This document shows, one piece after another, positions 33,871 through 45,875 of a stretch of 64,000 bases of DNA. Below the pieces are notes generated by a model. The model was not told where the DNA came from. It searched no databases and saw only the letters and a list, made by a program, of their open reading frames with translations. The position numbers and the translations under genes were made by a program. Position 1 is the stretch's first letter. Every line of letters begins with the position of its first letter. Location: contig OX485804.1 of the NCBI GenBank assembly GCA_950295325.1, positions 45,248,429-45,312,428 on the forward strand, read 5' to 3'. This DNA is from Polytrichum commune. Lineage: Eukaryota; Streptophyta; Polytrichopsida; Polytrichales; Polytrichaceae.

Positions 33871-35376
33871 CAGCTGCTAGGTGTATACAGAAGTTTAGAT
33901 TCAGTTGCTGTCTGTCTTGCAATAATCTGATCAGTAGGACACCTTGGACAGAGCAATCATGCACTGCTGATCAATTGATCTGAACATGTGTTGGTCACGA
34001 AGGTAGTCGGCTATAACCAACATGGCTGTTCACTGGTCACTAAACGGCGGCTCCAAATTGTGTAAACTCTTTAGAGTTTTCATGAAAGTAGCATGTGCAG
34101 GAAACGAAGCTGCAAGCTGCACATGAGTAGAGGAATTAATTAGGTTTACCAAGACTTTACAACCAGTATATGTCAGTTATAGTCCTGTACGTATGAATGT
34201 TTAACGAGAATGAGTTCTGTAAAGTTGAGGATCGAATTTCATTGTTCTCATTCAAAACGTCGTCAGAAAATGCCTTAGACTTTATGATCCTGTGCAGGCC
34301 TGGGAAGAGTAGGCATAGGTTAATATATTACAGATGGAACCACTTTCATACAAACTACTTCAAATGATGATCCTTTCGAACCTGATCATTAGCAATGCAT
34401 GAATTTTATGCAGCCACCATGCTTCGCCGCTATGTTGAGTGCTAGAAAGTCGCTGCATGCACACGTCAAGTCAAGAGTAAGCTTGACACAACATCTGACA
34501 GACATCCAGGAGCAAATCTAACCAATAAGCATAATGCATGCGGCTCTTGAGGCTTTGAAACTGGAAACCGAAATGGCAACACTAGAATTGGACTGAAGCT
34601 GGCCGCAGCCTGCAGGATGATGAGCAAGCTGGCTTACTGGCAGGAAGTTGAGAATGCTGTTTTGCAAGGGGCTGGTCGCTGGTGATATGGCCTACAGCAC
34701 ATTCCCTCGCAGGCTTTCTGCTCAACACATGAAGGTAACTGGAATAGCCCATTTAGATTTATAGGGGACACGTTACTACTGGTGTGCATGCCTGGTGCAT
34801 GTACTGACTTACTGCCTGCTATTCAATAGAACTTGACATCAGGGCTTTTGGGTCCTGGGAATTTGAGCGATTCCGGAGACCAAAGTTTGGAACGCACAAA
34901 TTTTCTACTCTTTTTCCATGGAACGCACCTATAGGGAAATTCTCATTTCTGCGATTCGTTTTACCTTTTACAAAAGCGACAAAACAACAACAGAACTATC
35001 AGCTGTCTCAGGTGGGACTTAGTCGGTTAAGAGGTCATATAGCACACAAGTCCACATGATGCATTGGCAGTTGTGTCACGGTAACTGACCGGGAGACGAG
35101 ACGCACCTTGATTATGAGCTTCTGCAGGCGCCACTTCTGGGTTACACTTAAGCTTTGAAGTAATTCATCGTCTCCTTCCACTATCTAGGATAGTGGTACA
35201 TGGTACCATTGGTGAAAGTGGTACATTTATCAATTTCCTAAATATTGGGACAGGTGATGAAATCAGGGCCCCTTTGTTACTGGTACTGTAACACAGATTA
35301 CATATGGGAAAATCTCAATGCACCAGTCTAGTGCTAAGCTGTAAGTAAATGGAGAGTGGGAATTATCACATACTGG
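33871..35376. other. Upstream region of P450, no gene seen
   Basis: No ORF with recognisable features. This interval should contain the P450 promoter on the minus strand, but I could not pick a convincing TATA box. Confidence 0.35.
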
Positions 35377-35533
35377 AGCGTACCTCTCATTCATCCAACT
35401 TAAAAGTTTTGAATAGAATGCACTCCAGAGAATACCTTTTCCAGCTATTTGATGCCCGAATCAGCTCTGAAGAGCCCAAGGTGAAATTTGAATCCGCTAA
35501 GTTTTTACATTGGATGGATGAGAGGCATCCTCG
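35377..35533. mobile_element. Small MITE, GTACCTCTCATTCATCC family, copy 1
   Basis: The left end has CGTACCTCTCATTCATCCAA and the right end TTGGATGGATGAGAGG, an imperfect inverted pair. Relatives lie at about 55094-55257 and 56941-57219. Confidence 0.55.
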
Positions 35534-36745
35534 TGTATGACGATCAAACATCTGACTTAGCTAATTTAGCGTGCTCCACGCTATTCAACATCGACCTACT
35601 CACACTCATTGTCGCACAAAGTACTGGGTGACAACAAGAGAGGGTGTCACATGCTCCATGACAAGTCAGAAAGACCACCCGATTAATTAAGATGGCCACC
35701 AATTTTAATGCCACAATCACATGTTTAGTGTACTTAATCACTGGGCGGACTGTCCACACCTGGAGCGACTTAGGGCCCTGAAGTTCATCACTTCTGTTAA
35801 GGTGTAGATGGTGTGCTGGTGAAAGTGTAGATCTAGGAAAAGCCTAGATGTTGGGGCAGATGCGTTGAACTTTGAGGCCTCTGCGAAGATAGTTACTATC
35901 TTCGAGCAAGTCTGCCACTCACCCTCCTACAATTTGATTCTACCTGGTTTTCATAATTCGTGGAGTTCTCATCGTGGCAGCTGTGGAACTTCTTTCACAG
36001 TAACCATCCTTGGTGGATGTTCATGATCAAAATCTTACCCAGCCCAACATCATTATGTGTATCCTGATTCCTAGGAACATCCTTTACAACTGAAATTGGC
36101 AGGGTGATGACGCAGTTATGTAGTGGTTTGCACACATACACAGGGGCCCTGAAATAGATTCCCTCTGTCTCAAAATCTAGGAAAATAATAAATGTGTCAC
36201 TTTAGCAGTAGTGGCATCTACCTGCACCTTAGATATTAGGCAGATATTAAACTACAACCAGCTTACTACCAGTATCTATTATCCCTTTGTGCACCACAGA
36301 CGTGTGCACATGCACAAGTGACATAAACAAGAAAGAGTCATGGAAATCACATTCTCCTAGATTCCAAGTATAGGAGAACTGGTATGTAGTGGTCAGTCCA
36401 AACGATTTTGCTGATGTGGCTATATCTGAGTGCATACGAGGGGGCACAATATCACCCGTAATTGATGACCCTTCCATGGTTTGATCACTACGTTCTTACA
36501 TTCATCGGTGGTCTTTGTCCTAAGTTACTCCACACTTGTAAGAGTAGAGTATTATAATCAACACATTGATCAACATGTATGGGATCATGGGGAAATTGTG
36601 ATAGTTGCCATCTTTGTAACATACTATGGAATAATGGCAACACACATTATGCATTGTGAAGTTGTATCTGACATTGGTGTTAAACAAGGATATTAACCCC
36701 CTTTCTCCCACACTATATGGCATGTAAGGAATCGTTATATATTGC
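35534..36745. other. Intergenic, no gene seen
   Basis: Only short ORFs without domains. No repeat pair found in the window. Confidence 0.35.
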
Positions 36746-36753
36746 ATCTCCAG

Positions 36754-38352
36754 CAGTGTTCAAGATTGAAGCCCTCATATGAGTTTCATTTTGAAGGGCT
36801 CTAAAATTTGAGCCCTTCGGTTGAAGGGCTAGTTCAAATTCAAGACGTCAATTCAGTAATATAGAAATAAAATATAAAAAACTCATATTAAACTTATGCA
36901 TGATTTATATGGTGCATGCTTCCAATACAATGTGAAGAATTAAGAATCGACCATCTAACTCCACCTCTTCTAGTGATAATGCCCTACGCTTGTTGGTTCT
37001 TGTGCCAATTTTCCAAGATTCAAAAATACTATCCCAATCCATGAATTCAACTCCTAACCCATTTAGACTAACCCTCATTAAAGCATCTAGTGTGTCAAGG
37101 TTGAGTCTAGTTCTCCTTTCACTCTTAACCCAATTTTGCTTTGAAAAATCACGCTCACAAACAGCAGTGCTAGTTGGGATCACAAGTATGGCTTGCCATA
37201 GCGACATCATAGTTGGCCAATTAATCATGAACTCCCGGTCATTGCCACAAAAAACCCAAGCTTCTTGCATACTTCGGCGTTCACAAACGGAACATAACAT
37301 CTCCACGAATTCTAGCAATTCCGCATTGCATTGATTAACAAGGTCATCGCTCCAACGGAAATGTGTCACCAACCGGTTCAACCATTGTTCCGTTAATGTC
37401 CCTCTGTCCAATTCATCTACGGGATAGTGCTTCAGGCTAAAAAGCCGGGCCGCATTGAAAATGGACAAGTCAGGAAATCGATCATTGAGTGAATCGATGA
37501 TCTTCTGCACATACTGCCTCCCCAACATGATGCATGCCTCCAATGAGCCTCCTACGTCACACTCGGGCATGGAATCATAATGCAAGATATGCATTTTTTC
37601 ACACCCAAAACTATCAACATACAATATCTGCCCATTGGGTACCACCTCGCGGAGAAACTTTCCTAGGTGTTTGGTTGTCAGGCCAAAACTTACACCCAGA
37701 TAGTGTCTACGAAACAAGCTGATTGTTACATCAATCGTAGAAGCTATGCTAGTGATATCTACAAGATCAAACTGAAACTTGCGATTGACCTTATTCAACT
37801 CTGATAATATATCAGCTAGCATGTGAATGAAAAATTGGAACTGAAGAGAAGTTAGATCCTTGTACCATGTGGGTTCTTCAACCTCCCAAATTTCTAAAAT
37901 TGCAGGCATACAAAATACCAATCTCTCCATGACCAAGCCACGGGATAACCATCTCACCGAATGGATCTGTAAAGCTGCATGGGACTCTTCACGGAATGCA
38001 AGCAATAATTTCTCCAAAACTCCACGACGAATTATTGATTTACACTACAACACTGACTCAATGCTTACCAAAGAAAGGGTTGGATTCCAATCTTTTGCAA
38101 GACCTAAAAAGTTGAATTCCAAGTCAGATCGATGTTGAATGAATCATTTGCTAGGTGTTGAGGTTGTCACTGTAGCGACCTCCTCGTCACTGTAGCGCTA
38201 CAGTGTTGACGGGTGTAAAAATTTTGAGGACGTCAAGTGAAGTTTTCATTTTGAGTTTGGGGTTGCATTTTGAAGGGCTGTTTTGAGAGAGGTATATTTT
38301 GAAGGGCCAAATCGCGTTTGAAGGGCATTGAAGACTTCAATCTTGAACACTG
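36754..38352 (-). mobile_element. hAT transposon, 1599 bp, with transposase C-terminal ORF
   Basis: The terminal inverted repeat CAGTGTTCAAGATTGAAG is perfect at both ends. It is bounded by an exact 8-bp target duplication ATCTCCAG (36746-36753 and 38353-38360). Both subterminal regions repeat the word TTTGAAGGGC. The CAGTG start and 8-bp duplication are diagnostic of hAT. The element carries a minus-strand transposase ORF that lacks the N-terminal half, so it looks like an internally deleted copy. Confidence 0.92.
36905..38044 (-). pseudogene. hAT transposase, N-terminally truncated (hATC domain)
   Basis: An open frame of about 380 codons runs from after a TAG at 38045 to the stop at 36905. 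It contains the hAT motif SVRWLSRGLVMERL. Near the C-terminus comes the dimerisation (hATC) block ILVIPTSTAVCERDFS followed by NLDTLDALMRVSLNG. The same frame is also readable upstream of the TAG (LGLAKDWNPTLSL), so that stop probably arose by mutation. The N-terminal BED zinc finger and the first catalytic Asp region are absent from the 1.6 kb element. It resembles the ZNF862-type branch of hAT transposases. It is probably not active alone. No conventional ATG lies at the frame start. Confidence 0.8.
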
Positions 38353-38360
38353 ATCTCCAG

Positions 38361-40254
38361 TCCACAAATTTCACCCATGATGCCAGTGAAATTTATTATA
38401 CATTTTATATGGTCAGCACATGATATTCTCCAAACATTGCACAGTTGATCACATGATCAAATTGCTTGATATATTGAAGATTTCTTTGAGTCTGATAATT
38501 GCATTGTTTTCTTGCCTCTTGAAGATGTGCACAGCAGAGGCAAAGTTTGTATGATAGAGGATGTTGTGCTCTAGGACTTGGCTGCTAGTGGTGGTGTTGC
38601 AAAAGCTAACCATTGCTAATAAATAATATGGGCTGTTCAGGTACGATACTACGACTACACACAACACCAGTGGTTGAGATGGGGCTTGGGCACCCCTTCA
38701 AGTTTGCAAGGTTGTTACATCCACCTTTAAGGTATGTGGGTGTTATTTGGTTTGTTTTTCATGTTCTCCAACTTCTACCGATTGGATTTACACAACAAAG
38801 CTTGAGTTGCATTAGCAAATCTATGATGAAACATCTGAAAAAATTGGATTGAAAATCAGACCTCCCTTGATTTAGTTATGGTTATTGGAAGTGCATGTTT
38901 GTTGATTTCTTAACTGGATACATAGGTCCTCCCAATTATGTTCACTATGGAGTGTAGAGTAGTTATTCATATTTGAAGAAATAGTCCACTCTCTTTTAAA
39001 CATGTGTCTTTATGATGTTTGCTTATTGATCCTCACCGAATCACATACCAAACAAATATAAGGGTTCGATTAAGAACACGAGCCAGCTGAGACACATCTA
39101 CCTTAAAGTAGAGGTAGATGTACGAAAGGGAGTCTAAAAGCCTAGGGTGGCAAAAACTGGGATGTACTGCAAGGTTCCTCAGATAATAAGACCATTTGAG
39201 AATTGATGATAGTTCTTTGATAATGCGTTATAGGTTAATATAAAAGACTTTAAAATAGAAGTTGGATTGAAAATACTATTATGCTTGTATATAAATATTC
39301 TACTATATTATATTATTATATTATAAGATCTTATTATAGTTATTAATAAGTTGTTAGAAACCCTTAGGTCTAGACTAGGCCCCCACTAATATAAAAACAC
39401 CTTATTATACAACTCTAAACCATTATATTTTATATTGAACTTATCCTATTTACATTAATTTTGACACCATTGGATTCATCTTGACTTTCTCTTTATCAAC
39501 ATGTAGAAAATGCTAAGTTAATAATAATATTGATACCATTAGAAAGTGATATACAACATAATAATTATGTATCATAATCCTAGCTGTGTTATATTTGAGG
39601 AAAAGAAATGACAACATATGTGCCAATTTCAACCTGTTAATTTTCATGATCCCTTTTCCATTTGGAAATTTTCTCCTAAATTTATTAAATATATTTGTTG
39701 TAGGGGAAAATGAAATTATGAATTACATCCTATGGATGAAAAAAAAATGAACTTTCTAGATGAATAGTGGAAAACTGGTATTTAAATAATTCCAAACAAT
39801 TTGGTCAATTTTGGACCAAACCGGTTGTTGACATAATCCTCTGAATCCCCTTAATATTGTGACTTCTTCTCACAACTTTGTGGTGCTTCATATGTGGTTT
39901 TTATTGATTTTTTTTCATACATTTATAATCATATAGTTGTGTGTAATATGTTTTTGTTTGTTATCACACAATGCTTGCATAGTTTTGCACTATCTAAAAT
40001 TTTTGGAATTACCTAAATACGAGTTGAAAGTGGATATATATATAATAAAGATCATTTTTTTTTGTCATGATTGACATGTTTTGTGAATGTAGATGAATCA
40101 TTTACCAAATTGAATGAAAATCCTAAGTATAAATACATGAGCCTATTGTCTAGTGAATCATAAGTACATATACTAACAATTAGTGTGATATGTGGGTGTT
40201 CCTTTATGCTGTGAATTAGTGCTACCAAAAGATCTTAGATCTAAGACTTGGAAG
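38361..40254. other. AT-rich intergenic, no gene seen
   Basis: The strongest AT skew is at 39280-39420 (runs of TATTATA). No ORF or paired TIR recognised. Confidence 0.4.
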
Positions 40255-40476
40255 CAGTGTCCGGGGAGAACTGACAGCTAGTTATAGATCAACCGGTTGA
40301 GTTTCAGAAATAACCGGTTGAAGTTCAAGACTGTAGGAGAATGGCCAATTGTTTTTGAGGAATCTATGGATACCTCAAATGAATAAAGCAAATTTGGAAG
40401 ATGTCAACATGTAACTGGTTGGATTTAGAATCACTATGGTCTTGACCGACTATGTCCAAAAACTTCCTGGGCACTA
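40255..40476. mobile_element. 226-bp-family hAT MITE, diverged copy B
   Basis: It starts CAGTGTCCGGGGAGAACTG and ends near AAACTTCCTGGGCACTA. The interior aligns to the intact copy only 26 bp downstream (40503-40728), in the same orientation. The flanking 8-mers match poorly (5 of 8), consistent with age. Confidence 0.7.
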
Positions 40477-40502
40477 TTACGAAGCATTGTTCATCTTGGC
40501 AC

Positions 40503-40728
40503 CAGTGATCGGGGAGAACCGGCAGTTAGTTACAAATGAACCGGTTGAGTTTGAGAAATAACTGGTTGAAGTTCAAGACTGCAGGAGACTTACCGATCGT
40601 TTGAGAGGAATTTCTAGAATATACCCCAATTCAATAAAGGAAAACCGGAGGATGTCAACATGTAACCGGTTGGACTTGCAAACAATAGGATCTCAACCGA
40701 TTATGCTCAAAAATCTCCCCGATCATTG
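40503..40728. mobile_element. 226-bp hAT MITE, copy C (intact)
   Basis: The ends are CAGTGATCGGGGAGA and TCTCCCCGATCATTG, with a perfect 8-bp target duplication CTTGGCAC at 40495-40502 and 40729-40736. This copy fixes the true termini of the family and its hAT assignment. Confidence 0.9.
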
Positions 40729-41244
40729 CTTGGCACTTGACACAATTCACTTAAAAGTACCAGCACTTGACACCATTCATTGACAAGCATGTGGCACACA
40801 CTAATCACAAGCAAGTACTTCCATGAAAGTAAGTACTTCATTGGAAAGTTGCGGACTGGACTGACTCGGCTTCCCTTATGCTGTCCTTGATACAAAATAA
40901 AATTATTCACACCCGATGGCCATGCCACAGGTGTGCTCATCATGCGTGATCAGCCATAGAAGGAGCAACAGTGAGCCAGCCTCAATTTCTACCTTTCACC
41001 CTCATCACTATGAGTAGGCCTGTGTTGTGTTCCAACATGACTCGGGAGATTATTCTTATTATTCTCAAACTAGAGAGAGAGAGAGAGCCGTAACATTATT
41101 AAATTGTGTGTGTTCGTTCATGTGGGCCCTGAGAATATAACCATGTCATTGTCACAAAACGATGATATGATAATATCAACATGAAATGAGCATGTTCACC
41201 ATTCGGCTGATTCACAAGGCACATTTTGAGGTCGGACTGAGGGC

Positions 41245-41906
41245 CTATGTTCGGGGAAAACCGACGGCTAGTTCATTATCAACCAATGGATTTCTCCTCA
41301 TGGCCGGTCCAAATTTCCAACCATCGGATGGCGATCCGACTGTAATTTCAATCCTCCGGCAATTAGCCGATGGACCAAAAAATGTCCCGGAAATGTAGCC
41401 AATTCTTCTTGTGAGTTACTGGATTTCAGCCGGAAGCATCCAGAGCGTTATTTGTCTAGGGCATCTGATGATGCACTTGAGGAAGTACCCTAAACCTTAA
41501 ACTTTTTGAAGTATGCAACCTTTCCATGACCAAATCCAATTGCTTCTATGAAGAATTGGGGGACCCTTGGCCTTCAAGCGGTGAAGGCATTGCTAGGTTC
41601 AATTCCTGCCAAGGATATTAACTCTTCAAATTTAAAGTTTTGAACATGCCTTTCTTTTCACTTATTCAAGATTTTTTGTACTAAGAAATGATTTCTAATA
41701 ACTTTTCATACATTTTTTAAACAATTAGTGCCGATATGAATTCCATTTAATCGGATATTGGCCAATGAAAATATGAAAATATAGGCAATTGGCCAATTGA
41801 TTTTACAAAAGACCAGTTCTTGCCGATGTAAATTGGAAAAAATCCAACCCTTCGTAGCAACTACCGGCAATTAGCCACTAAGGCTTCAAAAACTTCCCGA
41901 ACTCTG
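41245..41906. mobile_element. hAT-type MITE, 660-bp family, copy 2
   Basis: It runs from CTATGTTCGGGGAAAACC to AACTTCCCGAACTCTG, with a perfect duplication CTGAGGGC (41237-41244 and 41907-41914). Its two ends (GTTCGGGGA and TTCCCGAAC) pair better than in copies 1 and 3. Confidence 0.92.
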
Positions 41907-41914
41907 CTGAGGGC

Positions 41915-43740
41915 TACTGTCTCTTCTCTATTTAAGGGGGGTGGGGTCAAGGTTATCTTTTCCTGGCTAAGTGATTAAGGATGGGGTAGTGGGTAGGACC
42001 GTAGGAGATGAAGAAGTTAAGTTATTTTAGGAGGTAAATGAGACGTTATGTTTCATTGTCAATAAACATCCAATGCCATTTGGCATCAAGTTTTGGAGTA
42101 GAGAGAAAAGCGGCATTCTAAGTGCACACAGTGGAACCATACAATCACAAGAATTGTATGACATTTACAAAAGATAAAAATGACTTCAAGAAGGATATAC
42201 TATCTATGAAGGGTGTATTTAAGGGGATATCAAGAAAGGTATGACTTTCGAGAAACTTTGCACGCTCATGATGTAAGGTATGTGAACCTAGTGTGCGCAC
42301 TTCCAAGTTCTAGCTCCACACAAGCATATTTTGGTTATTGGATTGAATTGGGTTTTGTCTCATCCAGTTAGCAATGTAAATGACTAATATTCTCCACATT
42401 AATAGGATTGATCCGTGTATTAGTCTCTTGTACATAGTTGAGAAAATTTCAAATTATTGACTAAATGGTGTTGTGGGCAATACCTTAAACAATGTTACTT
42501 TTGACGCTCATGTCACTTCGTACGTGTTATGAAGAGTCCATCCCCATGGCTAGTCCTAGTGGGACCATTGGGGTTCCTTAGCTACCCGTAGCAGTAAGGG
42601 CATGTCCCAAACTCCAAATTGAGACTCTAGAGGCTTAGTGAGCGGTAATAGTAGCTTATGGAGAGTGGGGAGTTGGGGACATGTCCCTAGGACCGAGAGA
42701 CAGGTGCCTCTCGACTTTAAACCCCGTTGGGCAAGGGGTCTAGGATGTCTGATAGCAAACATATTCTTAGGTTGATTCAGGGAGGTTAGATCAACTCATG
42801 CATTTCCTTGGTTGTGCAAAGCAAGTAAAATCCATTGAATTCTACTTGTCAACGACCACTATTACACTTTGGATTACCTTCAAACTTCAAACTAGGTGTA
42901 GGTTTGAGTTGTGACAAAAATCTATTTTTGATCATTTTCTTCATAATCGTTCTCTCATCCAAAAATAAAAAGGGTATTAAAACTCATCATATTTTTTCAT
43001 ATGTGAATGTGCATTATCATCCATTATTTTAAGAGTCTGTCCACGAGCTAATCCATTGTGTCTGATAATCAACTCAAGTAGGTGGATGACTCACCAATCC
43101 CATGGCTCGTCATCCATTCTCCTCTCACCAATCATCTAGTCCATAATTTTGTCTACAAATTACACTTAAATTTGTCCTACGCAACCACACAGGTGACTAG
43201 TTAGATTAGTCCAATAAGCAATCACAAAAAAAACTATACTATGAGGACACTTTTTATTTTCAAACGGTCTTGACCACAATAATTTTTAGCATCCACATTC
43301 AGACATAGTATGCACCATATTGATCCTAAAATTAACAAGAATATCCACTTACCAAAAAATGTTGTGCACCAAAGTGTACATTTCGGTGCTCAAAATTACA
43401 TTACTAGGATTGTGGGTATTACCAAACACTTGTATTTGTCACAATGGTCCTTCGTGTCAAAGTAGCCATTTGCCAAATGGTTACTATTACACCAACGGAC
43501 CATTGTGTCAATTGCAAGTGTGTGTTTGAACATCCTAGTTATGAAAGAAATTTCCACTCATGCACATATATGGTCACTTTGTAAGCTTCTTGTTCGTTTG
43601 GCCTGCAACATGGCAGATCCCCAAGATAGTAATGAGAACTAAAAGCCTAAGACAAACTTTCAAGCATGTCAGTTAGCTTGGAAAAATTTCAAAAATTTAC
43701 ACAGATCTAGTAAAGGCTAAAGAGTTTACGGTTTTGTTTC
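41915..43740. other. AT-rich intergenic, no gene seen
   Basis: Short ORFs only, such as 42556-42762 (-) and 43320-43529 (+), with no recognisable domain. Confidence 0.35.
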
Positions 43741-43744
43741 AAAA

Positions 43745-44025
43745 AATAAAAAATTCATATGCAACCTACATAAATTTGCAAAGTATTCTAAGAAATGAGC
43801 CTTTTAGGCAAGTTAAATAGCTTGAATATATTCTAAAACAAATCCATAGATTTGAAGCTCATAAAGAGCCTACATAATTATTTAAAAAAAAATCATATGC
43901 AACTTAAAGATTTTTCCAAAGTTCTTGTAAGAAATGAGCCTCTTGGGCAGGTTACATAGCTTGAAATAATCCAAAAATTCCATAGATATGAAAACCTATA
44001 AAAAGTCTACATAATTATTTTACAA
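43745..44025. repeat. Two-copy tandem repeat, about 139-bp unit
   Basis: TCATATGCAACxTA … TTCTAAGAAATGAGCCT at about 43753 is repeated at about 43892, each followed by GGCAxGTTAxATAGCTTGAA and a CCATAGAT block. Moderate divergence. Confidence 0.75.
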
Positions 44026-44086
44026 AAAGTACAAATGCTACCTACAAGCATTTGAGTAACTCCTTTACCTAGTAACTACCTTACGT

Positions 44087-44762
44087 CAAGGTTGTCTATC
44101 CTGCCGTTATGACGGTGTCGTGCCGTCATGTCGTGTCGTGTCGTGACGGACCCCTCCGTCACGACACAATAGGGTCCACGTAGGGTCAACATAGGGGGAA
44201 CGGACTAGGGTGGGTAAAATACTTACCTTCTTGCCAAGGTGGCGTCCTATGTGGCAGAAAACGCCGACGTGGTCGTGGATATGCCTAGCGCCAGGTAAAT
44301 CATTTTGCCATTTTGTTTACCATTTTGTTAAAATCAAAGTAGTAAAAAACGACTAAGGAGGGTGTGGGGCGGACGGGGGACGAGGGTGGGGCGGACGGGG
44401 GTGGGGGGGGAACGGAGCGGACGGGGTCGGGAACGGGGGCGGACGGGGTCGGGAACGGGGGTGGACGGAGGGGGGGGGAATTTTTATTTTTAAAATGGGG
44501 CGGACGGGGAAGGGGGGGGGGGAAAAAAAAAAAAAAAAACTGGGGCGGACGGGGGAGCAGACGGAGGGGCGGACGGAGGGGCGGACGGGGGAGCGGACGG
44601 AGGGGCGGACGGAGGGGCGGACGGGGGAGCGGACGGGGGGGAACGGGGCGCGGACGGGGGGGAACGGGGCGTACGGGGTTGGGAACGGAGCGGACGGGGT
44701 CGGGAACGGGGGCGGACGGAGGGGGGGGGGTTTTTTTTTTAAATGGGGCGGACGGGGAAGGG

Positions 44763-44800
<38 letters not shown>

Positions 44801-45107
44801 GGGGCGGACGGGGGGGAACGGGGCGTACGGGGTTGGGAACGGAGCGGACGGGGTCGGGAACAGGGGCGGACGGGCGCTAGTAATTTTTTCCCCACTTTAC
44901 CTCTACTTTGCTGACATGTCATCACACGTGGACATCTTACATCCTACGTGTCCGAAATGGGGTAATGTAATTACACACAAAATTCGGTAAAATTCAAGTC
45001 CGTCAGGATAAAGACAGCATCCGGCATAATGTCGTGACGGATATGTGTCGTGACGGCACGACATTATGCCTGGATTAGCCTCCGTCACGACACAATAGAC
45101 AACCCTG
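44087..45107. mobile_element. hAT element filled with a G-rich minisatellite, 1021 bp
   Basis: The ends CAAGGTTGTCTATC and (reverse complement) CAGGGTTGTCTATT are typical hAT termini. A perfect 8-bp duplication CCTTACGT lies at 44079-44086 and 45108-45115. The subterminal regions repeat the GTCGTGACGG word on both sides. The centre is a strongly strand-biased G-rich array. No transposase is present. Confidence 0.9.
44355..44876 (+). repeat. G-rich GGGGCGGACGGGG minisatellite with poly(A) interruptions
   Basis: A degenerate unit of about 10-14 bp (GGGGCGGACGG, sometimes GGGAGCGGACGGA) is repeated dozens of times, broken by A17-18 at about 44522 and an A-run of about 36 at about 44763. Runs of four or more G recur every 8-12 bases, giving high G-quadruplex potential on the plus strand. 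The Gly/Arg/Thr-rich and Pro/Ser/Arg-rich ORFs read from it are artefacts of composition. Confidence 0.9.
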
Positions 45108-45149
45108 CCTTACGTACAAGTTGTGTGCTCATGTGATGTGAGTGGAGTT

Positions 45150-45190
45150 GATGGCTAATGGCTTGAACCTAGGATCCATGAGGTCCTAGG
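45150..45190. repeat. Perfect hairpin with B-box-like arm
   Basis: GGCTTGAACCTAGGA and TCCTAGGTTCAAGCC form a 15-bp stem around a short loop. The right arm contains GGTTCAAGCCC, which resembles a Pol III B box, but no A box or tRNA fold is present. Confidence 0.6.
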
Positions 45191-45685
45191 TTCAAGCCCT
45201 CTTGCCATCCACTTCTCCTAGGCTATACAGCAACCTGTGTAATTGGGAATGTCATGTTGGGCCTTACCTACTAGTAGATGTGACTACTGACTATGTATGC
45301 ATATTTAAATATTAAACAATATACATTGAAATTCACCTTTCTAAAATCAAATAAAATAATAATGAAAATGGAGCACGTCCCGCGGCACAAGGTGTCAAAA
45401 GTACTTGCAGTATAATATACTTACCACATAAAAAGTGTGAAAATGGTTGTGGTCATTATGACATGAGCCAAATGATAGTTATTTGATTGGAGGTGTTAGA
45501 TCTTTTTATTATGTTGATTGTAGTCAGATTAATCATTTTCAATAAAAATGAAGTCAAATTGATGTCACCTTGGCCTTACTATCCTAGTAGTGTTAGGGTG
45601 AGTTGTCAAGTCAATCAAATTTGTGGGGTTCTTTCTTGTTTTTATTTATATTTTTTCCTTGGACAAGCCGGTGGACATTATAGGG

Positions 45686-45875
45686 CTCATAACATTGCTA
45701 AGCCTCATGCAAGAGAATACTTACTACAACTTAGGGTCGGGAGTAAATTAACATGTTATGCTTCCGGAATAATGACAGTCTAGTCTGAGTGCCGTGGCAA
45801 GGTACTCATGGAACATGACATCTCTTTCATTTGTAAGAATACGAGAGCATGAGGCTTAGCAATGTTATGTTGCCC
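45686..45875. repeat. Inverted repeat, arms about 25 bp
   Basis: ATAACATTGCTAAGCCTCAT at about 45688 is matched by ATGAGGCTTAGCAATGTTAT at about 45850. The arms are nearly perfect, separated by about 140 bp. It may be a degenerate MITE. Confidence 0.7.

Noticed and set aside
44353..44990. Long Gly/Arg-rich and Pro/Arg-rich ORFs on both strands
   Set aside because: They are read out of a GGGGCGGACGG minisatellite with poly(A) runs; absence of stops follows from composition.
45150..45190. tRNA or SINE candidate with a GGTTCAAGCC box
   Set aside because: It is a simple perfect hairpin; there is no A box, no cloverleaf and no poly(A/T) tail.
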